Below, piece after piece: positions 52,361-63,589 of a stretch of 64,000 bases of DNA (positions within the stretch are counted from its first letter, which is position 1; the number at the start of each line of letters is the position of its first letter). The notes under the pieces are model-generated. The model saw only the letters and a list, made by a program, of their open reading frames with translations. It had not been told where the DNA came from and ran no database searches. The DNA comes from Calamus simplicifolius (Eukaryota > Streptophyta > Magnoliopsida > Arecales > Arecaceae). Where the stretch lies: the NCBI GenBank assembly GCA_900491605.1, contig UESW01001667.1:1-64000 (forward strand). Reading direction: 5' to 3'. The position numbers were made by a program, and so were the translations under genes.

Positions 52361-53369
52361 CGAAGGCATCTAAGCAGCGGCATGGAAAAAGACCGTTTGT
52401 AAAGCTGGTTGTCGATCAACACGTAATGAATGGCCTGTAGCTTCAAATTTCTAGCCTCTCTTCGGTCGGACGGAAGCGATCCTTCTTTGAGATATTCGAG
52501 GATAGGGTCGAACCAGGATGGCTCGGCCTCAACTTGCATTACTCGGTCGGCTTCCATAATGCTGGGCTTTTCCAAAGTCTCCAGGTGGAATTTTTGCTCG
52601 GCGTCCATCGTCTCCGCAGTCGCCAATCGGGAGAGTAGGTCAGCGCGGGCGTTCTCGGATCTGGGAATCTGAATAATTTCAAACTCGGTAAAATACGGGA
52701 GCAGGTTTTGTACCTCCTGAAGATATCGAACCATGTTCGGTTCCCGGGCCTCAAACTCTCCCCGAACGTGGCCGGCTACCAGCTGAGAGTCGGTGAAGGC
52801 ACTGAGCTTCTCCACCTTCAAGTTGCGGGCGATTCAGAGGCCGGCTAACAGGGCTTCATACTCGGCCTCGTTGTTGGAGGCCGGAAAGGAGAATCGGATG
52901 CCATATTCGAAGGTTATCCCCTCTGGACTGGTAAGAACTAGACCCGCACCGGAGTGATGGGCATTGGATGACCCGTCGATATGGAGGAGCCACCGGGCTC
53001 CATATTTTGGCTCTTCAAGGGAGTCTGGGGTAGAGCCGTCCTCCGGATGGTACACTCGAGGAGGAAGTCAGCCAGTACTTGGGCTTTGATGGCCGGACGA
53101 GGCTGAAAATGTATGTCATGCTCACTTAGCTCGACAGCCCATTTGGTCATTCTCCCCGATGTCTCGAGACGGTGGACCACCGCCTTGATGGGTTGGTCAG
53201 TCAGGACCATCACGGAATGTGCTTGGAAGTACGGCTGCAGCTTTTGCACTGAGGTGATTAAGGCCAGCACCATCTTTTTGATTCTGCTGTGCCTCGTCTC
53301 CGCATCGCGGAGCAGCCTGCTGACATAGTAGATCGGCTTTTGGACTTTGCCTTCCTCCTTGATCAGCAA
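52361..53369 (-). pseudogene. pol: Gypsy-3 RNase H and archaeal-type RNase H
   Basis: The first RNase H C-terminal part is 53055-53369 (KPIYYVSRLLRDAETRHSRIKK, VMVLTDQPIKAV). After a frame change near 53040 comes the second, archaeal-type RNase H (52834-53000: WLLHIDGSSNAHHSGAGLVL, NNEAEYEALLAGL). An in-frame TGA at 52834-52836 looks like a CGA to TGA change. The frame then continues intact (LKVEKLSAFTDSQLVAGHV, IPRSENARADLLSRLA). The dual RNase H places the element in the Tat clade. The N-terminal RT is absent because the element breaks at about 53370. Confidence 0.9.
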
Positions 53370-53377
53370 TTATTTTT

Positions 53378-53382
<5 letters not shown>

Positions 53383-53418
<36 letters not shown>
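53383..53418. repeat. (TA)n microsatellite at the Gypsy-3 break point
   Basis: Uninterrupted TATATA run immediately right of the truncated RNase H. Confidence 0.97.
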
Positions 53419-53421
<3 letters not shown>

Positions 53422-54861
53422 AATGTTGCTATTACATTCTTATTCTCATGGGCATATAGATAATTTCAGAATAAAACAGATTTACTTAGATTTACTTACT
53501 TTTTGTTCAGATAAAATACGTACAGTTTCTCCTTGCAATAATTACATAGCATCATGTACACATGACAACATTGTCATTATCTTTAGATAAAAGAGCATAA
53601 ACATCTCAATTTTGATCATCACATAATTTCATTAGATCAAGTAGGACCAGTTGGATGGGACGCTTGAAGATCCTAAAAGTGAGGAGCACAATGGCACCAT
53701 GGATTAGCTCAGAAGTTGCTGAATGAATTTATAAGAAAACAAGGATTGTTAATTAAGATCAATATTAGTGACGTAATTTTTAACTTGTTCATCTGCTTTC
53801 AAACTAGACGTTTAGAGCAGATCCATCTCTAATCATCATCCATTAATCATCTTTTATCTTGGGCTGTTGAGAGCTGGAACGCATAATTATTTGCTATCGT
53901 TGCAGTGAAAGGAAGCTCGAACTCCACGAGCGGCGCCATCGCTGGGGTCGCGATGAGAGGGCTGGGAGCGAAGATGGGCTTCGGGTTGTGGACTTCCACT
54001 CTTCTGATCCTTCCTTTGGTCATCATGATTGGTTTGGAAGCTCACAGAGAGCTCGAAACAACCAACAATGTCTAAGCCTATTTTTATCGGTTCTCTAAAA
54101 GACAAATATTTGGTTTCAATAAATATGCAATTAATTCCTTGTTTTTTCTAAGATATCATGAAGGATGCATGATTTGATGATTGAGCCCTAGCCAATGTGG
54201 TAAAGATCACGATTTAGGTCGGGAGCTCGTTAAATATATTTCCACTTAAATTGTTTACATATAAAAAGCCATATATATGATTTAGAGAATGATGCTAATA
54301 TATCAAGTGATTAAAAAAAGCACATATTATTTACTTTTTTTGAACTATTCAATGTTTGACTAGCTGATATATATGTCAATACCTTAAATCATATATATGA
54401 TTTCTGATATGTATGTAGTTTAGAGATAGTAAACTATATACTATATATCATATTTAAGTAAAATATTTCTTTCTTATTTTATAGTATAAAAATAAATTTT
54501 TATTTATGCAGGGCTTTTAATTCATCAAATATTCATAAAAATATGTATAAATAATTTCATAATTTAAATGTTATATCTTTATAGTATTTTTTTTCTAATG
54601 TATAAAATAATCAAGTAAAATAAGTTTTTAAATGAAGTACATGGCATGTCTGATAACATATAAGGGTAAAGGTATTCACTAATTTAAGTAGCCGACAAGA
54701 TACTGTAACCAATCAAGAAGAATTGTTCACAACTTTAGATGCGCAACTTATTCCTTAATTTCAGTATTCCACTATGTTTGAAGGTCTTGATCATGTCAAT
54801 CATGATAGTGAGCACCATCAACCTCTAATCATAAGGAAAAATGGAAAAAATAAAAGTAAAC
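53419..54861. other. AT-rich intergenic DNA, no gene recognised
   Basis: The short frame at 53887-54105 (minus strand) has no domain. Otherwise AT-rich with many stops; I see no transposon ends inside it. Confidence 0.55.
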
Positions 54862-54869
54862 CAAATGAT

Positions 54870-55561
54870 TAAGGATGTAATTCGGGCTCATGAAACTTGG
54901 TTTCCCTCAACCCTAACCCTAACCCTATTTGTAAAATGTCAACCCTAACCCTAACCCTATTTGTAAAACCTCAACCCTAACCCAATTTTTAAAAATCGAG
55001 TTGGAATTCGGGTTGATGAAAAAAAAAAAGTAAAATACTTTTTTCAAAGTAAATAAACACTGAATTATGGATCCCAGAAATGGGAAAACAAAATTTCTTG
55101 CTGAACGCATAAGGTGGACTCAGGGCTTTAACAATGTATACAAAAAAGTCTTTCCTGAAATAAAGAAGAGGAGGAGGTACCGTAAACAAAGAAGAGAAGA
55201 AGATGGAAAGTGAAACGAAATGTGCGGATGTCCCGCCTTTATGTTTATCTTTCTTTTCCTCGTCTGCGATCGACGACCTTACCCTCCTCACCCTCAAGTT
55301 GGCCATCTCGTTCGATCTGACTGGAGCCCTCAATGCTTCCAAAAATCTGGTACCGATAAGCTACCTCCCTTTGGGTAACCCTCAGGTTCGTATTATCTCA
55401 GGTTCGGGTTACGGTCAACCCAAATTCGGATTAATTGTAAATCAGGCCAGGTTAAACCCGGGTCTTTCGGGTTTGGATTGGGCAAACATGAGTTTAAGAA
55501 TGCTATAAATTGGGTTCGACGGGCCGGATTCGGATTGAACTCGGCCCAAGTTGCATCCCTA
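54870..55561. mobile_element. Non-autonomous hAT-like DNA transposon, 692 bp
   Basis: The left end TAAGGATGTAATTCGGGCT and the inverted right end TAGGGATGCAACTTGGGCC are imperfect terminal inverted repeats. Exact 8-bp direct repeats CAAATGAT flank it (54862-54869 and 55562-55569). An 8-bp duplication and TAGGGATG-type ends are hAT features. The interior has no transposase; it holds CCCTAA tracts near the left end and CCCGGGT/GGGTTCG-rich sequence near the right. The short plus-strand frame at 55203-55508 has no domain. Confidence 0.88.
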
Positions 55562-55569
55562 CAAATGAT

Positions 55570-56094
55570 TGTGCTTCTATGCATTTAAATTCAATAATTG
55601 AAGCAATTTATATGATAAATATAGGTAAAGATAGATCTTGTGATGCTCAGCGAAGTGAGATGGATGCCAATACAACATAGTTGCTAACTTGATCCAAAGC
55701 CTACAATGGCACACCAAAGAGAATAAAAGAAAAAGGACTCTTTGTTGGATCGACTGATCAGGTCTATTAAGAGAGAAAATAAGAAAGAGAACAAAAAGTA
55801 GCTTGGTCTCATGATCCATAAATAACAAAAATAAAGATGGGTTGTGGCTCACTAGGCCCACTATATTAAGTAATGGTCTTTAGCCTGTTTCTTTACTTTT
55901 ATTGAAGAGAAAGAGAAAGAGAGAGAGAAAGGAGAATGAAAGAGCATGAGAGAAAAGATAGAAAGCAAGGTAGAAGATAGAGAGAGAGGGGCAAGTGTGA
56001 AGGACAAGCACATTAGGCTAAGGATTGAATTTTATAGGTCATGCAACATCAATGAATAATTGGTAAAGTCAAAAATAGTATCCTTGATTAGCAT
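55570..56094. other. Intergenic DNA with purine-rich tract
   Basis: A (GA)-rich stretch lies at about 55900-55995. No gene or transposon end is recognised before the Copia-D LTR. Confidence 0.55.
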
Positions 56095-57535
56095 TGTTGG
56101 CCCAGATGACAACCCAAGAGGGGGGGTGAATTGGGTTCTTTAAAAAATTAGCCTTTTTAAAATAGTTTGCTTGAGATTAATGAAGGCAAATGCAAGGTAA
56201 CTATAAAGTGCAGTGAATAAATAGAGATAGAGAAAGAGACAATAGAACACGGCAAACACAAAAGATTTTATAGTGGTTCGGTGTATCCAACACCTACGTC
56301 CACTCCCAAGATTCACTTGGGTCCACACTATAATCACCCTAGATTACAGCAGAGTTGTTTTACAAGCTCACAACTCGAACTTGTTGTTTTCCCGGGCGCA
56401 CAACGAACCCAGCTGGTTTTCAAGGGCTCACCAGCACAAAAACCCTAACCCAAGCTTAACCAAGCTTGAACCGAGGTAAAACTACCTCCTCTAGTTCAAT
56501 CCCCCAGATTGAACTAGGCACAAACAAAATAAGTATTGTTTTTGAAATACAAAGCTCCTCAATGAGCAAATATACAAATAAGAATAACAAGGTTTAGAAA
56601 AGCCTGATTTGTAGATTGGTTGGCTTTTGAGCTTTTCTTCTTTTCTTCTTTTCTTCTTCTCCTTGCTGGATTGAATCAAGCCTCAGCTCCGATTCTTCAC
56701 AGTTGAAGCAGTTGAGAAGAGTTGAAAAGCAAGAAACGAATCTCCTTTCTCCAAGTTGGGAAATCCACCAAGACTTTGATTTGAATGCTTTGGATTCCTC
56801 TTGAGCTTTTGGAGTGGAGTGGATTTGAGCTAGAAGGTTTTCCTCTTAAGATTCAAGCTCTCGGATTTTTGAAATGGGATTTGTCTATCTCAGATTTTCT
56901 CTCTTTTTCCTTCTATTTTTCCGTTTTTTTTTTGAACAATAGTCTTCCCTTTTTATAGATTTCTTTCACACCATTTTTGGAAGAAAACTATCCGTTGGAG
57001 TGTACCTTGTATCAAAATATATCCGTTAGAAATAAGGTAAAATAGAAATATTACCGTTAGAGCTGATCTGGCAACTTGATTTTTCGTTCCAGGTGGGTTG
57101 GAGTCGACTCTAACTTTTCTGGAGTCGGCTCTAGCTCGAGGCATCTCAAAACGATATTTCTGGAGTCGTCTCTGACTTTTCTGGGGTCGACAAGAAACTT
57201 TTCCGGAGTCGACTCTAACTTACCCGGAGTCGACTCTAGGTCGGGGCCAGAAAAATCGACTTTCTGCTTCTTCTGTGAGAGTCGACTCTAACAGTCTCGG
57301 AGTCGACTCTAACGTCCGTGCCAGTTCCGGAGTCGGCTCTGTGATTCTCGGAGTCGACTCTAATGTCTGCAATTCTTACCTAGACATTAGATTCGATCCA
57401 GAACACTATGTAACTCCTGATTTTGATCATTCAATAGTCTTATAATCTGAAACACTAAATCAAAATCATTAGAGCCTCCAATAGTTATACTCAAGTAGTT
57501 TTGTTAATCATCAAAATCATCAATTGGGTCAACAA
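56095..57535 (-). repeat. Copia-D 3' LTR
   Basis: 1441 bp, TGTTGGCCC...GGGTCAACA. G run at 56119-56125. TATA region (minus strand) at about 56950-56958. GGAGTCGACTCTAAC-type palindrome array at about 57101-57365. Confidence 0.9.
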
Positions 57536-57556
57536 TCTCCCCCTTTTTGATGATAA
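57536..57556 (-). promoter_or_regulatory. Copia-D polypurine tract
   Basis: AAAAAGGGGGAGAT on the minus strand abuts the LTR. A second copy, AAAAAAGGGGGAGA, is at about 58021-58035. Confidence 0.8.
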
Positions 57557-58277
57557 CAAAAACTTTGAGTATATGCATTCAAAAATTCATTCAAACTAAA
57601 GATTATCGTCATTTTGAAACTTAAACATTTTAAATGAAGGATTTGATGCCAATATTCAAAGTAAGCTTTTAAAATTGTGCATGAGTTCAATATAATCCAT
57701 CAATTATGAATATTTAATCTTAATGTGCATAAAATTGCAATTGAGCTTTTTGTTAAGCTCCCCCTGCATTGAATAGCTCCCCCTATATATAAGCATCAAA
57801 TTTAACTGATTAACATTTCAAGTCATTTTGCATAAACAATTATTTCTCCCCTTTCTTTCTTTCTTTATGCATATACAACCATCTCTCCCTTCATTAAAAT
57901 TTTCAAGTCTTCGCTTATTCATATTCAATATTCATATTCAATCTTTCTTTGCATACAACCATCTTTCATTGAAATTTTCAAGTCTTTCTTTCTTTGCATA
58001 TTCAACCATCTCAACCATCTCTCCCCCTTTTTTGTTATCAGCAATAAGGAGAGTATTAGATAAAGAAAGCTATTAAAAAAATTTGTAGACTCAATAAAGC
58101 ATAGGGATCCAAGCAATCAATATTTGAAAATGTGAAATTGCATTTCATAAGCAAGAACCATTACATTAGTTGATTCATATACATTTCAAAATGAAATACA
58201 TTAGATATTCAAAAACTTCCTAAGTACAAACTATCAAAATCAAAATCAAGGTCAGATGTGTTTGAATACAATTTTCT

Positions 58278-59971
58278 TCAATGACCTATGATTTCCATTA
58301 CATCATCCTTTTGTGATTTCTTAAAGTTTTCAAGGCAAGCTTCGATTTGAGAGACTGCAAGGTCAATGTCCTTCTTCAATTGACCCGTTGCATGAACATA
58401 AGATCCTGACCCATCAGCAATACCTTCCATCCTTTCGAAGATTTTGTGAAGATCAGCCCCAAAGGATTCAACTGAATTGCTTAAGGTAAAGGAGATCATG
58501 TCCAGTCTCGAATTAAGTTCTTCCTTCAACTGATTAAAGTCTTCTTTTAATTGAGAAATTTCTTGAGATCTCTGGCTATCATACTCAGCAAGCAAACCTC
58601 TTAACTGATCAATTTGTTCATCAGAGAATCTCCCAGAATTTGTTATAGGCTGATGTGGAGGTGAGGGAATAGAACTAGGTCCGGCCTCTGAAGGTCCAGC
58701 TGAAGAAGGTCCCGCAATAGATGGATCAGGGACAGATGGTCCCTCAGTGGATGGTCCCGGGATGTCTTCTACTCTGGTTTCTTCTGCTCTATCTCTTTCT
58801 GCTCTTTCCTCTCTTCCTCCCTTCATCCAAACACCATTCAATTTCTTGAAGCCCATCCGATGAATAGTAGATATGCTATAGTAATCAGTGTGTCTCAGTT
58901 TTCTTAAAGGTTCATTCTCCATAATGAGCACACCTTGGCTTCTAAAGATTAGTGTCAGAATCATACCGTATGGCAGTGTTGATCTCTTCTTTGTAGCTGC
59001 CTCTGCCATGTATCCAATCATCATGCCAGCTAAATTGACTGGCCTTCCAGTAATTATGCAATCCATTAACAGAACGTCTCGCTCCGAGACATACTCGAAT
59101 CTACCAATTTTTGGAAACAAGATTCTTCCACAGATATTATGTAGTAATCTGAGTTCTAGATTCAATTGATTTGCAAAGATTTCTTCAAACTCAGTCACAT
59201 CTCTCCCTAGCATTCTTGTCAATGCTCCACTTCTATCCTCATGTTGATATTCCATTAATCCGATTGTGGGCATTTCCAATAAGTTTCCAAGAATCTCAGA
59301 GGTTATTGTGTTGTTCCTCTTACTATACTTATTAATCCACCTTCTGCTTGCTTGTGTTACTAAACTCTTGAGTTCATTAAAAGATGTAATGAGTTTATGT
59401 AAATGNCTACCAATTTTTGGAAACAAGATTCTTCCACAGATATTATGTAGTAATCTGAGTTCTAGATTCAATTGATTTGCAAAGATTTCTTCAAACTCAG
59501 TCACATCTCTCCCTAGCATTCTTGTCAATGCTCCACTTCTATCCTCATGTTGATATTCCATTAATCCGATTGTGGGCATTTCCAATAAGTTTCCAAGAAT
59601 CTCAGAGGTTATTGTCACTCTTGTTCCTCTTACTATACTTATTAATCCACCTTCTCCTCTGCTTAAACCGTTGTAAAACTCTCTTACTAAGGCTGGATAT
59701 GTGGGTATATCAAGTGAACAGATTTTTTCCCATCCCATTTCCTTCAAATTTCTTCCAATAGAGAAACCTTCCGATTCAAAGAAATCAAAATTCACTTTCT
59801 CCCAGTGGTAATGGTCTTACCGGCTAAATGATCAACCTTGGGTGAAGATGGTGAAGGAGGGGAATCCTCTTGAGTGGCCGAAGAGGAAGAAGGCGAGGGT
59901 TGCCTCCGAACAGTGCGTCTCTTCGTTGGAACGGATGCTCCACCGACGAATCCGCGCCTCTTAGGTGCCAT
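58278..59971 (-). pseudogene. Copia-D accessory ORF (best preserved copy, with assembly duplication)
   Basis: The start is at 59971 (MAPKRRGFVGGASV). The basic, Ser/Pro-rich N-terminus runs to KTITTGRK, where a 1-nt shift (about 59795) leads into NFDFFESEGFSIGRNLKEMGW. The domain core is YPALVREFYNGLSRG, RVTITSEILGNLLEMP, ANQLNLELRLLHNICGRILFPK, FEYVSERDVLLMDCIITGRPVNL and STLPYGMILTLIFRSQG. A Pro/Ser/Gly linker and a C-terminal coiled coil follow (QLKEDFNQLKEELNSRLD, LKKDIDLAVSQIEACLENF), with the stop at 58278. The core is partly duplicated around the N at 59406. Without that artefact the protein would be about 450 residues. No membrane span. Function unknown. Confidence 0.82.
59406..59406. 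other. Single-N assembly junction with flanking duplication of about 240 bp
   Basis: 59101 to about 59342 is repeated at 59407 to about 59653 (offset about 306), with differences near 59319 and 59343. Between them, 59345-59405 is unrelated-looking sequence that breaks the accessory ORF domain. Confidence 0.88.
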
Positions 59972-60069
59972 TGAGAAGATTGGAAGATTAATCAAGGGTT
60001 TTGAGTAGATTGGGGAAGTTGGAAAGGCTTTGGAGCTTTTTGGTTAGGTTTTGGAGACGAATGGAATGA

Positions 60070-60270
60070 TTGGGGGTCGACTCCGCCTTTTTATTTTTGA
60101 CCTAGCTCGACTTAGAGTCGACTCCCGAAAACTGGGTGTCGGCTCCGAACCAGAAAATCTGTCAGCGCTCGTATTAGAGTCGGCTCCACAAAAGCCAGAG
60201 TCGGCTCTAATCGCTTAGACAGAACATCAAAAACTCAGGTGTCGACTCCACAAACTGTCAGAGTCGACTC
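60070..60270. promoter_or_regulatory. GTCGACTC-type motif cluster before Copia-D accessory ORF
   Basis: About eight copies (GGGTCGACTCC, GAGTCGACTCC, GTGTCGGCTCC, GAGTCGGCTCT) between RNase H and the accessory start at 59971. Confidence 0.58.
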
Positions 60271-60464
60271 TAACAGTTTCAGAGATAAAAAATTAAGTTT
60301 CAAGGATTTGAAACTATTCAAATTAATCATCAAATTATAGATTAATGTTCTTAGCAATTGGGGAAACAATGAATCAAGATCTAGATAGATTTCCTTATTG
60401 AAATATCAAGATTTTTCAAGAAAATGATGAAATCTAGATAGATGTCCTTAAGAGTTTCAGAAAA

Positions 60465-61073
60465 CTATTCCAAAGGATCACAAACTCCTAATTCTCCTCT
60501 AAGATAACAAAATCTCTCTTCACTTAAGGGTTTTGTTAATATATCTGCTAGTTGTTCTTCAGTATTCACATAATCAAGACAAATTTCATTATTGGCTACA
60601 TGTTCTCTTATAAAGTGATATCTTATTTCAATATGCTTTGTTCTTGAATGTTGAATTGGATTTTTAGTTAGATTTATTGCACTTGTATTATCACATCTTA
60701 TAGGTGTCTTATCAAGTGTGATACCATAGTCTTCAAGTTGTCTCTTAATCCATAGGATTTGAGCACAGCAACTTCCAGCTGCAACATATTCTGCTTCCGC
60801 AGTAGATAATGCAACCGAATTTTGCTTTTTGCTAAACCATGAGATTAAGTTACTTCCTAAAAATTGGCATGCACCACTTGTGCTTTTTCTATCTAACTTG
60901 CATCCAGCATAATCAGAATCAGAATATGCAATCAGATTTAATGTGGAGTCTCTAGAATACCATAAACCTACATTTTTTGTTCCACTTAAGTATCTTAGTA
61001 TTCTTTTAACAGCAATTAAATGTGATTCTTTAGGTTCTGACTGAAATCTAGCACATAAGCAAACAGCAAACAT
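60465..61073 (-). CDS. pol: Copia-D RNase H and end of RT
   Basis: An intact 202-codon segment to the natural stop at 60465 (LSEERFCYLRGELGVCDPLE). RNase H motifs: AYSDSDYAGCKLDRKSTSG, LSTAEAEYVAAGSCCAQILW, PIRCDNTSAINLTKNP and HIEIRYHFIREHVA. It is separated from RT by a 1-nt shift near 61115-61130. It degrades the RNA strand of the RNA-DNA hybrid. It is an internal part of Gag-Pol, so the first Met is not a real start. Confidence 0.9.
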   Translation of the reverse strand: MFAVCLCARFQSEPKESHLIAVKRILRYLSGTKNVGLWYSRDSTLNLIAYSDSDYAGCKLDRKSTSGACQFLGSNLISWFSKKQNSVALSTAEAEYVAAGSCCAQILWIKRQLEDYGITLDKTPIRCDNTSAINLTKNPIQHSRTKHIEIRYHFIREHVANNEICLDYVNTEEQLADILTKPLSEERFCYLRGELGVCDPLE

Positions 61074-61114
61074 AATGTCTGGTCTACTTGCAGTTAAATA
61101 AAGTAGGGATCCGA

Positions 61115-62300
61115 TTATACCTCGATAATATTTTGATCAACCTTCTTACCTTCTTCATCTTTGTCCAGCTTGCATGAAGGACTCATTGGTGTTCCGAGGG
61201 GTTTAATTGATTCCATACCAAACTTCTTTAGAATTTCTCTTGTGTACTTTGTTTGGTTGATAAAGATACCCTCTTTGCTTTGTTTGATTTGGAGTCCAAG
61301 GAAGAAATTGAGTTCTCCCATCATGCTCATTTCAAATTCTCCCTGCATTAACTTAGCAAACTCTTGACATAGAAGATCGTTAGTAGCACCAAATACAATG
61401 TCATCAACATAAATTTGAACTACAAGTAAATCTTTATTTTTTCTTTTCAAAAACAATGTTTTATCAACATTTCCTCTTGTAAATTCATTTTCAATCAAAA
61501 ATTTACTTAGTCTATCATACCAAGCTCTAGGTGCTTGTTTCAAACCATATAATGCCTTGTGCAATTTAAAAACGTGATTTGAAAATTCGTGATCTTCAAA
61601 ACCTGGTGGTTGTTCTACATAAACTTCTTCATTTATTAATCCATTTAAAAATGCACTTTTGACATCCATTTGAAATAAATTAATGTTCATGTGACATGCA
61701 AATGCTAGTAATAGCCTAATGGCTTCTAATCTAGCTACAGGTGCAAAAGTTTCATCAAAATCAATACCTTCTTCTTGATTATATCCTTTTGCAACTAATC
61801 TAGCTTTGTTTCTAATTACTATGCCATTTTCATCTAGTTTATTTCTAAAAACCCATTTTGATCCTATTACAGAATGATTTTTAGGTCTTTCCACTAATGT
61901 CCATACATTATTTCTAGTGAATTGGTTTAATTCTTCTTGCATAGCTAGCATCCAATTATTATCTTTTTCAGCTTCTTCAATAGTTTTAGGTTCAATTTGA
62001 GAGACAAATGCAAGATGATTACTAATATTTCTCATAGATGATCTAGTTCTTATTCCTTGAGATGGATCACCTATAATCAATTCCTTGGGATGACTATAAG
62101 CGTATCTCCAATCTCTTGGTAGATCTATATCATTATGATTAGTATTAATATCATCAGCATTAGGCGAATCATTATCTTTAACTTCTTGTTCATGATCTGA
62201 AGATACATCAATATTAAGTTTTTCAAGATTTTTTCGAGAATGTTTGTATCTTCCTCATCATCAATCTTTTTGGAACTTGATGTTAAAGATTCATCAAAAA
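61115..62300 (-). CDS. pol: Copia-D reverse transcriptase
   Basis: A 321-codon intact RT segment: WMLAMQEELNQFTRNNVWTL, RLVAKGYNQEEGIDFDETF, FQMDVKSAFLNGLINEEVYV and KALYGLKQAPRAWYDRLS. Catalytic YVDD is encoded at 61400-61411, then GELNFFLGLQIKQSKEGIF and GTPMSPSCKLDKDEEGKKVD. The acidic linker to integrase (62081-62300) is in broken frames. It is the longest uninterrupted RT in the window. Confidence 0.93.
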
Positions 62301-62323
62301 TTACATGAATGATTCTTCAACAA

Positions 62324-63150
62324 CTAAGTTTTCTTGTTAAATACTCTATATGCTTTACTAGTTGTTGAATAACCTAAGAATATTCCTTCATCTGATTTAG
62401 CATCAAATTTACCTAAGTTGTTTTTACCATTATTATGAATAAAACATTTACATCCAAATGCATGAAAGTATTTTATATTGGGTTTTCTTTCATTCCATAA
62501 TTCATAAGGTGTTTTCTTTAAGATTGGTCTTATTAAGGCTCTATTTAGGATGTAACATGCTGTGTTAATAGCTTCCGCCCAAAAGTACTTTGGTAGGTTA
62601 CTTTCGCATAGCATGGTACGGGCCATGTCTTCTAGAGTCCTATTTTTCCTTTCAACTACACCATTTTGCTGTGGAGTCCTAGGTGCAGAAAAATTATGAT
62701 TAATACCATTTTCATTGCAAAAACTTTCAAATAAGTGATTTTCAAATTCAGTTCCATGATCACTTCTTAGAGATACTATGGTAGTGTTTTTCTCATTTGT
62801 GACTTTCTTGAAGAATTTCAGGAATATCGAGAAAGTCTCATCTTTGTGAGCTAAAAACATACCCAAGTATATCTAGAATAATCATCTACAATCACTAGAC
62901 CATATTTCTTTCCTCCTAGACTTGTGGTTCTAGTTGGTCCAAAAAGGTCCATGTGAAGTAGCTCTAATGGCCTAGAAGTTGAAACAACATTTTTAGATTT
63001 GAAAGAACTTCTTGTTTGTTTTCCAAATTGACATGCATCACATATTTTGTTGTTTTCAAAATCTAGTTTAGGTAAGCCTTTAACTAAATCCATTTTAATT
63101 AATTTTGAAATAAGGTGTGTGCTTGCATGACCTAATCTACGATGCCACAA
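62324..63150 (-). pseudogene. pol: Copia-D integrase
   Basis: The zinc segment MWHRRLGHASTHLISKLIK and CDACQFGKQTR, and the first core Asp (LHMDLFGPTRT), lie in 62851-63150. A shift near 62860 (TWV-MFLAHKD) leads to 62324-62866 with SLRSDHGTEFENH, APRTPQQNGVVERKNRTLED and FDAKSDEGIFLGYS. Otherwise complete. Confidence 0.9.
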
Positions 63151-63179
63151 CCAACTAATTTCTTTATATTAGCATTGTC

Positions 63180-63589
63180 AGCAATCAAGCAATGATCACT
63201 CAAAGATAATTTTTCTAGATCAACCAAGTAAACATTGCCATGTCTATAACCAGTAAATACAATGCTATTATCAATAGAATTAGTTACAGTGCATATTGAA
63301 GATTTAAATGAAACATTAAAGTTTTTATCACATAATTGGCTTATACTAATTAGATTATGCTTCAAACCATCAACATAAAGTACATTATCAATAAATGTAG
63401 ATGGAGTTATACGAACTTTACCAAGGCCCATAATTTGACCTTTACCGTTATCGCCAAACGTAACAACTCCACCTTTCTTTTCTTCAGGATGATGAATTCA
63501 TCTTTGTCACCCGTCATATGTCTTGAGCAGCCACTATCAAGGTACCACTTTCTTTTTGATCTTTTGGCTACAAGACATTCCTGCAACAT
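63180..63589 (-). pseudogene. pol: Copia-D aspartic protease and linker
   Basis: KWYLDSGCSRHMTGDKDEF with catalytic D-S-G lies at about 63480-63560. A shift near 63450 follows, then GLGKVRITPSTFIDNVLYV and LISISQLCDKNFNVSF (63132-63431), and a small gap before integrase. Confidence 0.86.

Larger units (their letters stand above)
43410..53370 (-). mobile_element. Gypsy-3: Tat-lineage element, 3' half with large antisense region
   Basis: On the minus strand: RNase H, archaeal-type RNase H and integrase (53369 down to 51286), then about 6.7 kb that holds three plus-strand TATA-led units and three minisatellites. The polypurine tract (44547-44564) and 3' LTR (43410-44546) follow. Gag, protease and most of RT are missing; the element ends beside a (TA)n tract at 53383. 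The presumed left target-duplication copy is AAGTC (43405-43409); its partner is not in the window. Confidence 0.88.

Noticed and set aside
53887..54105. Possible host gene on the minus strand
   Set aside because: 72 codons, no domain, and no TATA or splice context I could support.
54900..54985. Interstitial telomere repeat
   Set aside because: Only short CCCTAA tracts broken by TTTGTAAA, lying inside a hAT-like element; not a telomere or fusion site.
55203..55508. 101-codon plus-strand frame
   Set aside because: Lies inside the hAT-like element and shows no transposase or other motif.
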